This document shows positions 8,072-18,079 of a stretch of 64,000 nucleotides of DNA, piece after piece. The stretch lies in contig NZ_LT985323.1 of the NCBI RefSeq assembly GCF_900290275.1, positions 124,001-188,000 of the forward strand. The letters are read 5' to 3'. Origin of the DNA: Prevotella merdae. Lineage in GTDB: Bacteria > Bacteroidota > Bacteroidia > Bacteroidales > Bacteroidaceae. The notes under the pieces were generated by a model. It was given only the letters and a program-made list of their open reading frames with translations, was not told where the DNA came from and did no database searches. A program made the translations under genes and the position numbers. How positions within the stretch are numbered: the stretch's first letter is position 1; every line of letters begins with the position of its first letter.

Positions 8072-9949
8072 TTACATTAGCTTCTCCATATAGTTGACGA
8101 AAGCCTGGTTGCAGAGTTTTGTTCCGCCTGGTGTTGGATATTTGCCAGTAAAATACCAGTCGCCTTTATGGTTTGGTATAGCCTCATGCAGCCCATCAAT
8201 AGATTGGTATACCAGTTCAACTGGTGTTTCCAGTTCGTCTGGGCGCAACATTTCTACTATCTTTTGGTTTATCTCGTCTATTGTGAACGGCTTGTATACG
8301 TCGCGTACACAGTTACGCATCAACTGCTTCGGCTTAAGCAGCTCAAGCTTGCACGACTCGTACACTCGCTTAAGCAAGTCTTGCATGCCTCGTTCCTTTA
8401 TAAGCTCCATTGTTGCACGGAATACGCAGAACTCCTCAAGGCGTGGCATATCTATGCCATAATAGTCTGGATAGCGTATCTGCGGAGCCGACGACACGAT
8501 GACTATCTTCTTAGGATGCAGACGGTCGAGTATACGCAAGATACTCTCCTTGAGCGTTGTGCCTCTAACTATAGAGTCGTCTATCACCACAAGGTTGTCT
8601 ACGTAAGGTTCAATGCATCCGTATGTTATGTCGTACACATGTGAGGCAAGGTCGTTGCGCGAATTGCCCTCAGTGATGAATGTACGCAGTTTGATGTCTT
8701 TTATTGCCACCTTCTCCGAGCGTACAAGCGTGTCGAGTATTGCATGCAATTCCTCGTCTGTTGGTTTATGGTCGAGTTGTTGTATCTTCTCAACCTTCAG
8801 TCGGTTGCTGTACTTCTTAAATCCCGAGAGCATACCATAGTATGCCACCTCAGCCGTATTTGGTATGAAGGAGAATACGGTGTGGTCGATGTCGTTATCT
8901 ACAGCCTTCAGTATCTGTGGCACAAGTAGCTCGCCCAGCTGTTTGCGCTCGCTATATATATCACGGTCAGAACCTCGGCTGAAGTAAATACGCTCGAAAG
9001 AACAAGCCGAGTCGCCTCGCTGTTGAAGTATCTGTTCCATTCTAACCTTGCCTTGTCTACTTACGAGCAAAGCATATCCAGGTTGCAATTCCTGAATATC
9101 CTCACACTCGAGATCGAATGTAGTCTGTAGAACAGGACGCTCAGATGCCACTGCAACAAACTCATCATTGGCATAATAGAATGCAGGACGGATTCCCCAT
9201 GGGTCGCGCATAGAGAACATCTCTCCCGAACCGGTAAGTCCGCACATTACATATCCACCATCAAAATCAGGCATTGATGTCTTTAGAACATTAGCCATAT
9301 CCATGTGCTCGTCTATATAATGTGTCAGTTCCATACCGTCAAGACCTTGAGCCTTAGCTTCCACATAATTGCGTTCAGCCTCACGGTCAAGACGGTGTCC
9401 CATCAGCTCGAGCAATGTATATCCATCGCTGTAAATACGCGGGAACATGCCTCGAGTCAGCATCTTCTGGAATATCTCGTCGATATTCGTCATATTGAAG
9501 TTGCCACAGATACATAGATTCTTTGCCTGCCAGTTGTTTCGGCGCAAGAAAGGATGTACGTATGAAAGTCCCTTCTTTCCAGTCGTGGAATAGCGCAAGT
9601 GTCCCATGTACAGCTCGCCAGCAAACGGCAAGTGTTCCTTAGCAAAGTCGGCATCGGCAAGCAACTCAGGTGAGAGGCAAGCAAATTCCTTCTGTACACG
9701 TCCGAATATCTCGGTTATCGCATCCTTGCCCTCAGCTCTTTCACGAAACATATACTCCGTACCTGGCTGTCCGTCGAGCTTCACGCAAGCCATACCTGCA
9801 CCTTCCTGTCCTCTGTTGTGCTGCTTCTCCATCATCAGATAGAGCTTGTTAAGACCGAACATCCAAGTGCCGTACTTTTCTTGATAGTATTCCAATGGCT
9901 TGAGCAATCTAATCATTGCCACACCACACTCATGCTTTAATGGTTCCAC
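8072..9949 (-). CDS. purF: Amidophosphoribosyltransferase (PurF-type, long form)
   Basis: A 625-residue protein, longer than the usual PurF of about 470-510. It transfers glutamine-derived ammonia to PRPP, the first committed purine step. The N-terminal glutaminase domain begins MEPLKHECGVAMIRL with the likely nucleophile Cys8, reached after a short leader rather than directly after the start Met. It continues with RGQEGAGMA and GHLRYSTTG. The C-terminal phosphoribosyltransferase domain has the PRPP loop VVIDDSIVRGTTLKESI. Bacteroidota often carry this long version beside a canonical PurF, so a second copy may exist elsewhere in the genome and the exact role is less certain than the family. 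Confidence 0.85.
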   Translation of the reverse strand: MEPLKHECGVAMIRLLKPLEYYQEKYGTWMFGLNKLYLMMEKQHNRGQEGAGMACVKLDGQPGTEYMFRERAEGKDAITEIFGRVQKEFACLSPELLADADFAKEHLPFAGELYMGHLRYSTTGKKGLSYVHPFLRRNNWQAKNLCICGNFNMTNIDEIFQKMLTRGMFPRIYSDGYTLLELMGHRLDREAERNYVEAKAQGLDGMELTHYIDEHMDMANVLKTSMPDFDGGYVMCGLTGSGEMFSMRDPWGIRPAFYYANDEFVAVASERPVLQTTFDLECEDIQELQPGYALLVSRQGKVRMEQILQQRGDSACSFERIYFSRGSDRDIYSERKQLGELLVPQILKAVDNDIDHTVFSFIPNTAEVAYYGMLSGFKKYSNRLKVEKIQQLDHKPTDEELHAILDTLVRSEKVAIKDIKLRTFITEGNSRNDLASHVYDITYGCIEPYVDNLVVIDDSIVRGTTLKESILRILDRLHPKKIVIVSSAPQIRYPDYYGIDMPRLEEFCVFRATMELIKERGMQDLLKRVYESCKLELLKPKQLMRNCVRDVYKPFTIDEINQKIVEMLRPDELETPVELVYQSIDGLHEAIPNHKGDWYFTGKYPTPGGTKLCNQAFVNYMEKLM

Positions 9950-10065
9950 GATTATTATCCTTAAAGGGTTATATATATACTTTTATCTATGTCTTTCTAT
10001 AAAAGATTTGAAAAATGACGTTTTGTCGTCTGTTTGCCTTAACACTTAGTGTATAGGTAAAAATT

Positions 10066-10092
10066 AAGCGTCAGGTTCTTTACCCAACGCTT
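10066..10092 (-). terminator. Terminator of the polysaccharide-export gene
   Basis: Read on the minus strand, an AAGCGT...ACGCTT stem is followed by AATTTTT. A second small stem (AGTGCC/GGCACT, about 10098-10113) lies between it and the stop codon. Confidence 0.6.
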
Positions 10093-10111
10093 ATTTGAGT
10101 GCCATAAGGCA

Positions 10112-10912
10112 CTAATTTCTAACAATATTAACAACCAATGCAGCTACAGACGTCAAGATGCTCACGAATGAGAACCACAACGTCGTAGACTGACCAATAG
10201 CGGAGTTCTTAGCCTTCACGCTGTTCGGCTCTACATAAATATAATCGTTTTGCTGTACATAATAGTACGGCGAGTTGATGATATTGGCATCATTGAGATT
10301 AAGGCGATGAGCCTCTTTCTGACCATCAGCATTCTCACGTATAAGAAGCACATTGTCACGACGTCCATAGATAGTAAGGTCGCCTGCCTGGGCAAGAGCC
10401 TCAAGCACACTCATCTTCTCTGTAGACACGGGAACAACCTTAGGCGATGTCACTTCGCCAGCAACCGTTACACGATAGCTCGACATTGACACTGTTACAA
10501 CAGGGTTTTCCGATTCGGCAAGATAGGGCTTAACCTTCGACTTGATAAGGTCCTCACACTGATCTTTTGTAAGACCGGCAACATGTACTGTTCCTACAAC
10601 AGGAAAATCTATATCGCCGTCATTGTTTACAAGATACTGTAAGAGTGAACCAGTTGTACTACCTAAACGTCCGTCAGTGCCAAGTGTGTTCTGAATAGAG
10701 AGGTTAAACGGCTTTGATGTAGAAGGATCGGAAGTAACAACGGTTATAGTCAAAAGGTCCTTAGGCATAATGCGTGCATCATAGAGACCTTTTGATGCTG
10801 TGAGACTTGTAGAATCAATGTTCTGGAAATAAGCAACCTGCTTGGCTGACGAACAAGCGTCGAGCAGCAATACTATTGTCATTAAGACAAAAGGGATCAA
10901 CAATTTCTTCAT
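10112..10912 (-). CDS. Polysaccharide biosynthesis/export lipoprotein (Wza-like)
   Basis: Start chosen at 10912 (MKKLLIPF...), which gives a lipoprotein signal with lipobox LLDAC and 266 residues; the open frame runs on to 10978, but the promoter at 10948-10979 lies inside that extension. The mature part has the poly_export domain (RIMPKDLLTITVVTSDPSTS, then DGDIDFPVVGTVHVAGLT) and a SLBB-like segment (YRVTVAGEVTSPKVVPV, LEALAQAGDLTIYGRRDNVLLIRE). It ends in one hydrophobic helix (about the last 25 residues). These proteins form the outer-membrane channel for capsule or exopolysaccharide. No other capsule genes lie beside it, so it may serve a locus elsewhere. Confidence 0.88.
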   Translation of the reverse strand: MKKLLIPFVLMTIVLLLDACSSAKQVAYFQNIDSTSLTASKGLYDARIMPKDLLTITVVTSDPSTSKPFNLSIQNTLGTDGRLGSTTGSLLQYLVNNDGDIDFPVVGTVHVAGLTKDQCEDLIKSKVKPYLAESENPVVTVSMSSYRVTVAGEVTSPKVVPVSTEKMSVLEALAQAGDLTIYGRRDNVLLIRENADGQKEAHRLNLNDANIINSPYYYVQQNDYIYVEPNSVKAKNSAIGQSTTLWFSFVSILTSVAALVVNIVRN

Positions 10913-10947
10913 ATTAATACGTTGCAACATAATTGTGATTGGTTGTG

Positions 10948-10979
10948 CAAAAATACTACATATTTCTGATACTGGCAAA
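10948..10979 (-). promoter_or_regulatory. Consensus Bacteroidota promoter for the Wza-like gene
   Basis: On the minus strand TTTG (10979-10976), 20 bp, then TATTTTTG (10955-10948). This is a full match to TTTG-N20-TAnnTTTG. Initiation near 10941 supports translation from 10912. Confidence 0.65.
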
Positions 10980-11113
10980 GTTTTACGACATTTATTTTAT
11001 TGTAGTGCCAAATTATTAATATATATAATATGTATAGGGCGATTTACTAAAATATACGTCCACATACAACAAAGGGTTAAAACACTGAACTTCAGTATCT
11101 TAACCCTTGTAAG

Positions 11114-11187
11114 TCGGGATGACTGGACTCGAACCAGCGACCTCACGCCCCCCAGACGCGTGCGCTAACCAACTGCGCTACATCCCG
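11114..11187 (-). tRNA. tRNA-Pro, anticodon GGG
   Basis: Read on the minus strand it folds as a 7-bp acceptor (CGGGATG with CATCCCG), a D arm (GCGC...GCGC), an anticodon arm with loop CTGGGGG (anticodon GGG), a T arm with GGTTCGAGTCC, and discriminator A at 11114. Length 74. CCA is not encoded. The first base C is usual for tRNA-Pro. Confidence 0.93.
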
Positions 11188-11277
11188 TACTCCTTAAAAG
11201 CGAGTGCAAAGATACTTACTAATTGTGAAACAACCAAATTTATTGATAACTTTTTAACGTACGTGGATTTATTTTTT

Positions 11278-11285
11278 TATCTTTG
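11278..11285 (+). promoter_or_regulatory. -7 box upstream of aroA
   Basis: TATCTTTG matches TAnnTTTG. Its upstream box is not clear. It would give a leader of about 85 bases before the aroA ATG. Confidence 0.4.
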
Positions 11286-11375
11286 CAGTGTCATATGATT
11301 TTTATGATAAACGTCATTAGACACTATACAACAACTGTTGTTTAAAACAATAACAAGTAATATAAAACTTAGCAT

Positions 11376-12629
11376 ATGCAATATATACTTAACCCACCAG
11401 CATCGCTAAACGCAGACATAAAGTTGCCATCATCTAAAAGCATCAGCAACCGTGCTTTGATTATACACGCTCTGTCTAAAGGTCATCTGCTACCAGAGAA
11501 TCTGTCTGTGTGCGATGATACGGAAGTGATAGTTAATGCACTGATGTACAATCCAGATGTTATCGACATCAAGGCTGCGGGAACGGCCATGAGATTTATG
11601 ACTGCTTATCTATCGGTTACACCTGGTGAGCACGTCATTACTGGCACTGAACGCATGAAACAGCGTCCTATACGCATACTTGTTGACGCTCTGCGCTATA
11701 TCGGTGCTGATATAGAATATGTAGGCGAAGAGGGTTTCCCGCCTTTACGTATTAAAGGACATCCACTAGATGGTGGATATATGGAGGTTCCAGCCAATAT
11801 CAGTTCTCAATATATCTCAGCCCTGTTGATGATAGGCCCTGTATTGAAGAATGGACTTGAGCTGAAGATGACAGGTGAGATAGCCTCTCGACCATATATA
11901 GACCTTACTCTATGGATGATGCGCGAGTTTGGTGCCGATGCCGATTGGAGTGATGTCGACACTGTTAAGGTTACCCCAAAACCATATCAGCAGCATAAGT
12001 ATCTTATTGAGAACGACTGGAGCGCATCGTCTTATTGGTACGAAATGATGGCTCTGTTGGGCGACACCGAATCGTCAGTTTCATTGTTAGGACTCTTTGA
12101 CGCGTCAAAACAGGGCGACTCTATTGTTAAGTATATATTCTCATTGCTTGGTGTTAAGACCAGATTTGTCAATGAAGAACAACAGGATGCCGCTTCGGTT
12201 GTGAAACTTAAGACATTGCCTTGCCTTCTGCCCAGACTCGACTACGACTTTGTCGCTGCTCCCGACCTGGCACAAACTATTGTCGTTACATGTGCATTAA
12301 TGAACATTCCGTTCCGTTTTACTGGATTGGCAAGCCTTAAGATAAAGGAGACCGACCGTATTGAGGCACTTAAACGCGAATTGCTTAAGTTAGGATATGT
12401 GCTGCGCGACGAGAACGACGACACTCTTATATGGGACGGCACACGCTGCGAACCTACATTCGAGCCTATCGACACTTACGAAGACCATCGTATGGCAATG
12501 GCCTTTGCACCAGCAGCAATCAAATGTCCTGGACTCCGTATCAACAATCCGCATGTTGTTACAAAGTCGTATCCGCAATATTGGGACGACTTGGAGAAGG
12601 CGGGATGGAAGATTGAGAAGGTAAAGTAG
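11376..12629 (+). CDS. aroA: 3-phosphoshikimate 1-carboxyvinyltransferase (EPSP synthase)
   Basis: A 417-residue protein, near the usual length of about 410-430. It joins PEP to shikimate-3-phosphate in aromatic amino-acid synthesis. Visible signatures are the shikimate/PEP-binding start KLPSSKSISNRALI, GTAMRFMTAY, ISSQYISALLM, IKETDRIEALKREL and EDHRMAMAFAPAA. The Bacteroidota form is shorter in places and the N-terminal motif has SSKS in place of GSKS. A small membrane-protein gene and then porW follow on the same strand with short gaps, so transcription may continue through them. Confidence 0.95.
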   Translation: MQYILNPPASLNADIKLPSSKSISNRALIIHALSKGHLLPENLSVCDDTEVIVNALMYNPDVIDIKAAGTAMRFMTAYLSVTPGEHVITGTERMKQRPIRILVDALRYIGADIEYVGEEGFPPLRIKGHPLDGGYMEVPANISSQYISALLMIGPVLKNGLELKMTGEIASRPYIDLTLWMMREFGADADWSDVDTVKVTPKPYQQHKYLIENDWSASSYWYEMMALLGDTESSVSLLGLFDASKQGDSIVKYIFSLLGVKTRFVNEEQQDAASVVKLKTLPCLLPRLDYDFVAAPDLAQTIVVTCALMNIPFRFTGLASLKIKETDRIEALKRELLKLGYVLRDENDDTLIWDGTRCEPTFEPIDTYEDHRMAMAFAPAAIKCPGLRINNPHVVTKSYPQYWDDLEKAGWKIEKVK

Positions 12630-12686
12630 CAGACTCAAGACCATCTTGCTTACCTTTTAGTAGCTTTAACAAACAAATAAGTGTAA

Positions 12687-13079
12687 ATGCTGATTCTGAT
12701 ATTATCAATAGTTGCACTCGGCATCTTTGCAGCCCTCTATTCGCTGCTGTCAAGCCGTGGCAAACATGACGACGAACCTATAAAGGTGGCACAGACATGT
12801 GCCACCTGTGATGGTACACCCACCACAAAGTGCGAACAAGACTGTATGATGGAGGCTTCAACCAAGCCAATTGAATATTTCGATGACGAGGAACTCGACT
12901 CATTCATTGGTCGACCTGCCGATAGCTATACCGACGACGAAACCGAACAGTTCTCTGATGTGCTATATACCATGCGTCAAGACGAGGTTGCGGCATGGTG
13001 CCGAAGCCTTAACCTCCGCGGCATACAGTTGCCAAACCAGATTAAGGACGAGGTTGTGATGATGATATCCGACAATTGA
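12687..13079 (+). CDS. Small membrane-anchored protein of unknown function
   Basis: A 130-residue protein: a single hydrophobic helix at residues 1-20, a cysteine-containing linker (QTCATCDGTPTTKCEQDC, four Cys in two pairs), an acidic region (FDDEELDSFIG, YTDDETEQF) and a C-terminal helix around AAWCRSLNLRGIQLPNQIKDEVV. The CxxC...CxxxC arrangement could bind a metal or form disulphides. The gene sits 57 bp after aroA and 15 bp before porW, and a like-sized open frame in such a tight spot with a clean start is very likely real. No function is recognised. Confidence 0.7.
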   Translation: MLILILSIVALGIFAALYSLLSSRGKHDDEPIKVAQTCATCDGTPTTKCEQDCMMEASTKPIEYFDDEELDSFIGRPADSYTDDETEQFSDVLYTMRQDEVAAWCRSLNLRGIQLPNQIKDEVVMMISDN

Positions 13080-13094
13080 AGTTACTCTTTAGAT

Positions 13095-16000
13095 GTGAAA
13101 AGATTTTATTCTAGACATATTATCCCATTCATTATCGTTGCCATCATTGTGGCAGCGACAGGATGTTCTACGCAGAAAAACACGGCTAAGACTCGTTTTT
13201 GGCACGGCTTCAAAGCCAGATACAACACCTATTATAATGGCTCGCTTGCTTATATCGACGGCTCATTGGAAAAAGAGAACGGCAATAAGGACAACTTCAC
13301 CGAGATGTTGCCATTGTATACTGTTTCTAATAAGCAAAGCCGCGAACTGGGCAAGGCCAACTTCGACCGTGCCATAGAGAAGTGTCAGAAAACCATCAAG
13401 TTGCATAGCATAAAACGCCGACCCGAGTGGACAAAGAACCGACGCAAGACCGAAAAAGACATTGAGTGGTTATCGCGTCGCGAGTATAATCCTTTCCTGT
13501 GGCGCGCATGGCTGCTTATGGGCCGATCGCAATTCTATAAGGGAGCCTTTGACGAGGCTGCCTCAACATTCGCATATATGGGACGCCTGTACCAAACCCA
13601 ACCTGCCATATACGCAAAGTCGCGTGCATGGCTTGCCAAAAGCTACATAGAGGAGGGATGGCTTTACGATGCAGAAGACGTGATACGTGGTATGGAGCGC
13701 GACTCTATTCATTGGTCGGCACGCAAGGAATGGGATTATACCTATGCCGACTACTATATACACACTGGCGACTACGCCAAGGCTGTGCCCTATCTGCGCC
13801 GTGTCATCAAGCACGAGATGCGCCGCAAGCAGCGTGCAAGGGAATGGTATCTTATGGGACAGCTACAAACAGCACTTGGCAATAATACCGAAGCTCTTAA
13901 AGCATACAAGAAGGTTGTGCGACAGAATCCACCTTATGAGGTTGAGTTTAATGCCCGCATTGCTATGACAGAGGTGTTGTCGGGCGCACAATCCAAGAAG
14001 ATGATAGGCCGACTGAAGCGCATGGCTGCATCCGACAAGAATAAGGACTATCTCGACCAAGTATATTATGCACTTGGCAACATCTATATGTCTCGCCAAG
14101 ACACAGCAAATGCCATATCTGCCTACGAGCGTGGTGCTGCCAAAGCCACACGTTCTGGCATAGAAAAGGGTGTATTGCTGCTTCGCCTCGGCGATATATA
14201 CTGGTCTATGGAGCGATATGGCGATGCCAAACGTTGCTATGGCGAGGCTATAGGCATGCTTGACAAGGAACGCAAGGACTACGAGCAAATGTCCGAACGC
14301 TCAAAGGTTCTCGACCAGCTTGTTCCATATACAGATGCCATTCATCTGCAAGACTCGTTGCAAGCACTCGCCAATATGAGCGAGGCCGACCGCAATGCTG
14401 CTATCGATCGTACTATTAACGAGCTTAAGCGTAAGGAACGCGAGGAGCGTCGAAAACAACAGGAACAGGATGCCCAGCAGACCATAAACAAAAACAGCGG
14501 TAGCAATACTGCCATAAACAATCGTCCTAACGCTGCTCAGCAGAACAACCAAAACGCTAACGCCATGTGGTATTTCTATAATCCTATGGCCGTTAGCCAG
14601 GGAAAGGCTGCCTTTGAAAAGCTATGGGGCAAACGCGAGAATGCCGACAACTGGCAACGTATAAACAAGACTGTCGTAGCTATGCAGCAAGACGAGCAAG
14701 AGATGTCGCAGGAACAGCTCGACTCTATTGCTCATGTCGAAGCAGCTGCCGACTCATTGGAGCAAATTGCCGACAGCGCACAAAACGATCCGCATCGACG
14801 CGAATACTACTTGGCACAGATTCCATTCAGCAAGGAACAAGTCGAGACAAGCAACAAGGTTATAGAGGATGGTCTCTTCAACTCGGGTGTAATATTCAAG
14901 GACAAGCTCGACAACCTGCCTTTGGCAGAGAAACAGCTTGTGCGTCTTGTGTCATCTTACACCGACTACGAGCATCTTGCCGATGCCTACTATCACCTAT
15001 ACTTACTATATATGCGCAAGGGAGAGGCACAAACTGCCGACTCTTACGTAGAACGACTTAAGAAGGAGTATCCCGAAAACGAGTGGACTACACTGCTCTC
15101 CGACCCTCACTTCGTCGAGAATGCCCGTCTTGGCACAGCTATGGAGGATTCGCTTTACGCCTCTACATACGATGCTTTCAAGGCTGCCCGCTATAAAGAG
15201 GTGGCTGCCAACGTACGTGTGTCTACCGAACGCTTCCCACTTGGTGCCAACCGCGACAAGTTTGTATTCATAGGCGGACTGAGCAAGCTTAATGAGGGCG
15301 ATGCCGAAGGATGTCTTGCCGACATGAAGATAGTTGTTGATAAATATCCGCAAAGTGGTGTGGCTACTATGGCTGGTATGATTGTCAAAGGAGTTAGCGA
15401 GGGCAAACGTCTACATGGAGGTCAGTTCGACCTTGCAGGTGTATGGGATCGACGAACTGTTGTATTGCGCGACAGCGACTCTACTGCCATAAAGCCGTTG
15501 TCCGACGACCGCAACGCTGCCTTTGTATACGCTATTGTATATCGACCTGACTCGGTAGACGAGAACAAGATGCTGTTCGAATTGGCTCGTTACAACTTTA
15601 CAAGCTACATGGTGCGCAACTTTGAAATAGGTGTTGAAGATGCCGACGGACTGCATCGTATGACTGTACGCGGATTCCGCAACTACGATGAAGCATTGCA
15701 GTATGCACGTCAGCTGCACAAGCAGACATCTGTTACAAGGCTTATTGGCAACGGTAGATTGTATATAATAAGCGAGCCTAACCTACCGTTAATTGGTAAA
15801 CAGTACAGCTATACCGACTACGAGAAGTTCTATGCCAAGCATTTCGCTCCGCTTAAAACAAGCACAGAGCCATTGCTTAACGAGCCCGAATTTATTGCAC
15901 CTGCCAAGTCGAAGACCGAAGAAAAGCCGCTCGACGACTTTGACAGCCCGTCTAACGACACACTGAACAATACTAACGTGATCATCGAAGACGAACCTGC

Positions 16001-16478
16001 CGACAACAACACTGGCAACACGGTCATTATGGATGATAATACACAACTGCCTAACACTGGCAACACCGAGACAATTATCGATGAGAAGCCAGAACCAGCG
16101 GTTGACAACCAGACCGTAATAACCGACTTGGAGCCGGAGACTAAACCAATGGATAAGGCGGAAACAATAAACGAGATTAATCCTGAACCAAAGTCTCAGA
16201 CCAAGTCTGTGGTTAAACAGGATGTCAAACCTGAGGTTAAGCCAAACACAAAGCCTGTGACTACAACAAAACCACAGGTTAAGCCTGAGGCAAAAACCAA
16301 ACAGGAGCCTAAGACAGAGGAGAAACCTTCGGCAAGAAAGATTGAGGACGAGTTCTACTTTGGCGATACACCTACCCCATCGCAGTCGACTGCAAAGAAG
16401 ACTCAGCCTACATCTAAGGACAAGAACAAGGATACCGACTTCGATAGTGACGAATATTACGATCTGGAAGGATTCTAA
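13095..16478 (+). CDS. porW: TPR lipoprotein, PorW/SprE-like type IX secretion protein
   Basis: A 1127-residue protein starting at GTG (the ATG two bases earlier is in a frame that stops at once). It has a lipoprotein signal (IVAATGC), then many TPR-like helical repeats across about residues 100-780 (for example FYKGAFDEAASTFAYMGRLY and GDYAKAVPYLRRVI). The low-complexity C-terminal tail from about residue 920 is rich in Pro, Lys, Glu, Asn and Thr. This layout, and porX following 23 bp later, match PorW of Porphyromonas and SprE of Flavobacterium, lipoproteins needed for T9SS function. The tail has many KPEVKP-like repeats and is probably disordered. Assignment rests on architecture plus neighbourhood, so another TPR protein is possible but less likely. 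Confidence 0.8.
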   Translation: MKRFYSRHIIPFIIVAIIVAATGCSTQKNTAKTRFWHGFKARYNTYYNGSLAYIDGSLEKENGNKDNFTEMLPLYTVSNKQSRELGKANFDRAIEKCQKTIKLHSIKRRPEWTKNRRKTEKDIEWLSRREYNPFLWRAWLLMGRSQFYKGAFDEAASTFAYMGRLYQTQPAIYAKSRAWLAKSYIEEGWLYDAEDVIRGMERDSIHWSARKEWDYTYADYYIHTGDYAKAVPYLRRVIKHEMRRKQRAREWYLMGQLQTALGNNTEALKAYKKVVRQNPPYEVEFNARIAMTEVLSGAQSKKMIGRLKRMAASDKNKDYLDQVYYALGNIYMSRQDTANAISAYERGAAKATRSGIEKGVLLLRLGDIYWSMERYGDAKRCYGEAIGMLDKERKDYEQMSERSKVLDQLVPYTDAIHLQDSLQALANMSEADRNAAIDRTINELKRKEREERRKQQEQDAQQTINKNSGSNTAINNRPNAAQQNNQNANAMWYFYNPMAVSQGKAAFEKLWGKRENADNWQRINKTVVAMQQDEQEMSQEQLDSIAHVEAAADSLEQIADSAQNDPHRREYYLAQIPFSKEQVETSNKVIEDGLFNSGVIFKDKLDNLPLAEKQLVRLVSSYTDYEHLADAYYHLYLLYMRKGEAQTADSYVERLKKEYPENEWTTLLSDPHFVENARLGTAMEDSLYASTYDAFKAARYKEVAANVRVSTERFPLGANRDKFVFIGGLSKLNEGDAEGCLADMKIVVDKYPQSGVATMAGMIVKGVSEGKRLHGGQFDLAGVWDRRTVVLRDSDSTAIKPLSDDRNAAFVYAIVYRPDSVDENKMLFELARYNFTSYMVRNFEIGVEDADGLHRMTVRGFRNYDEALQYARQLHKQTSVTRLIGNGRLYIISEPNLPLIGKQYSYTDYEKFYAKHFAPLKTSTEPLLNEPEFIAPAKSKTEEKPLDDFDSPSNDTLNNTNVIIEDEPADNNTGNTVIMDDNTQLPNTGNTETIIDEKPEPAVDNQTVITDLEPETKPMDKAETINEINPEPKSQTKSVVKQDVKPEVKPNTKPVTTTKPQVKPEAKTKQEPKTEEKPSARKIEDEFYFGDTPTPSQSTAKKTQPTSKDKNKDTDFDSDEYYDLEGF

Positions 16479-16501
16479 TTAACAAAACCATATAAACATA
16501 T

Positions 16502-18055
16502 ATGACGACAGGATATTTGCTTTGGTGCGACGATGAGATTGAGCTCCTTCGCGCCCACATCATATTTTTACAGAAGAAGGGATACGAGGTGGTAACGGTT
16601 AGTAACGGTACAGATGCTATTGAGCAATGCCGTCAACACACGTTCGACCTCGTGCTGCTCGACGAAATGATGCCTGGTCTTACAGGTCTCGAGACGCTGC
16701 AACAGATCAAGGAGATACAACCTGCCACGCCCGTCGTTATGGTAACGAAGAGCGAGGAAGAGAACATCATGGACCAAGCTATCGGCTCAAAAATTGCCGA
16801 TTATCTCATAAAGCCGGTCAATCCAAGCCAAATTCTGCTGACGCTCAAGAAGAACATCCACAAGAAGCAGATCGTGACAGAAGTTACACAAACTGGATAT
16901 CAGCAGAACTTCCAAAACATTGCCATGCAGATTATGGATAGCCAGTCGATCGACGATTGGAAGGAGGTTTACCGCCGCCTTGTACATTGGGAGCTTGAGT
17001 TAAGTTCTACCGACTCTAATATGACCGAAATGCTTGAGATGCAGAAGGAGGAAGCCAACAACGGTTTTGCCAAGTTCATACGCCGCAACTATATGGATTG
17101 GGTCAAGCCCGGAGTCACCGAACGCCCACTTATGAGTCCCGACATCTTCAAGCGCAAGGTGTTTCCATTGCTCAACAATGATCAGAAGGTGTTCCTTATT
17201 GTCATCGACAACTTCCGCTACGACCAATGGCGTGTGCTCTCGCAAGAGATTGGCGATATGTTCGACATCGACGAAGATATGTATATGAGCATTCTTCCCA
17301 CCGCAACCCAATATGCACGCAATGCTATCTTCTCCGGACTTATGCCCGAACAGATAGAGAAAATGTTTCCTGATCTGTGGGTTGATGAGGACGAGGAGGA
17401 GGGCAAGAACCTCAACGAAGAACCGCTTGTACGCACGCAGATAGAGCGTTATCGTCGCCACGACACCTTCTCATATCATAAAATAAACGACTCGGTTGGT
17501 GCCGACCGCTTGCTTGAGCGCCTTAACGAACTGATGAAGAACGACCTAAATGTTGTTGTTGTCAACTTCATCGATATGCTTTCTCACGCCCGTACCGAGT
17601 CTAAGATGGTGCGCGAACTTGCCAATAACGAGTCGGCTTATCGCTCTATCACCCTATCGTGGTTCCGTCATTCGGTCATGGCCGATTTGCTTAAGGCATT
17701 GGCCCAAAAGGATTGCAAGATTATTCTAACAACCGACCACGGCTCTATACGTGCCTCTAAACCGGTAAAGATTATTGGCGATCGCAACACCAACACCAAT
17801 CTGCGTTACAAGTTGGGCAAGAATCTCAACTGCCAGTCAAAGGATGTGTTTGTTATTAAGAATCCACATGAGGCTCAGTTGCCTGCACCAAACATCTCCA
17901 CATCATACGTGTTTGCCACAGGCAGCACCTTCTTTGCCTACCCCAACAACTACAACTACTACGTGTCCTATTATAAAGACACGTTCCAGCACGGAGGCAT
18001 ATCAATGGAGGAAATGCTGATACCGCTGATTACGCTGAGTTCGAGAAAGAAGTAA
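16502..18055 (+). CDS. porX: PorX: response regulator with PglZ domain, T9SS regulator
   Basis: A 517-residue protein. Residues 1-120 are a CheY-like receiver with the acidic pocket DD at 10-11, phosphoacceptor Asp54 (LVLLDEMMPG), Thr in VVMVTKS and Lys in IKPVNP. A helical linker follows, then a PglZ domain (about 200-517) of the alkaline-phosphatase superfamily with metal-site motifs LIVIDNFRYDQW and ILTTDHGS. In Porphyromonas PorX works with the sensor PorY and controls T9SS. There is no DNA-binding domain. It is the second gene of a porW-porX-tsaE run with 23-24 bp gaps, so co-expression is likely. No porY-like kinase lies in the window. Confidence 0.93.
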   Translation: MTTGYLLWCDDEIELLRAHIIFLQKKGYEVVTVSNGTDAIEQCRQHTFDLVLLDEMMPGLTGLETLQQIKEIQPATPVVMVTKSEEENIMDQAIGSKIADYLIKPVNPSQILLTLKKNIHKKQIVTEVTQTGYQQNFQNIAMQIMDSQSIDDWKEVYRRLVHWELELSSTDSNMTEMLEMQKEEANNGFAKFIRRNYMDWVKPGVTERPLMSPDIFKRKVFPLLNNDQKVFLIVIDNFRYDQWRVLSQEIGDMFDIDEDMYMSILPTATQYARNAIFSGLMPEQIEKMFPDLWVDEDEEEGKNLNEEPLVRTQIERYRRHDTFSYHKINDSVGADRLLERLNELMKNDLNVVVVNFIDMLSHARTESKMVRELANNESAYRSITLSWFRHSVMADLLKALAQKDCKIILTTDHGSIRASKPVKIIGDRNTNTNLRYKLGKNLNCQSKDVFVIKNPHEAQLPAPNISTSYVFATGSTFFAYPNNYNYYVSYYKDTFQHGGISMEEMLIPLITLSSRKK

Positions 18056-18079
18056 AAAGAATAAAATAACAATATAACA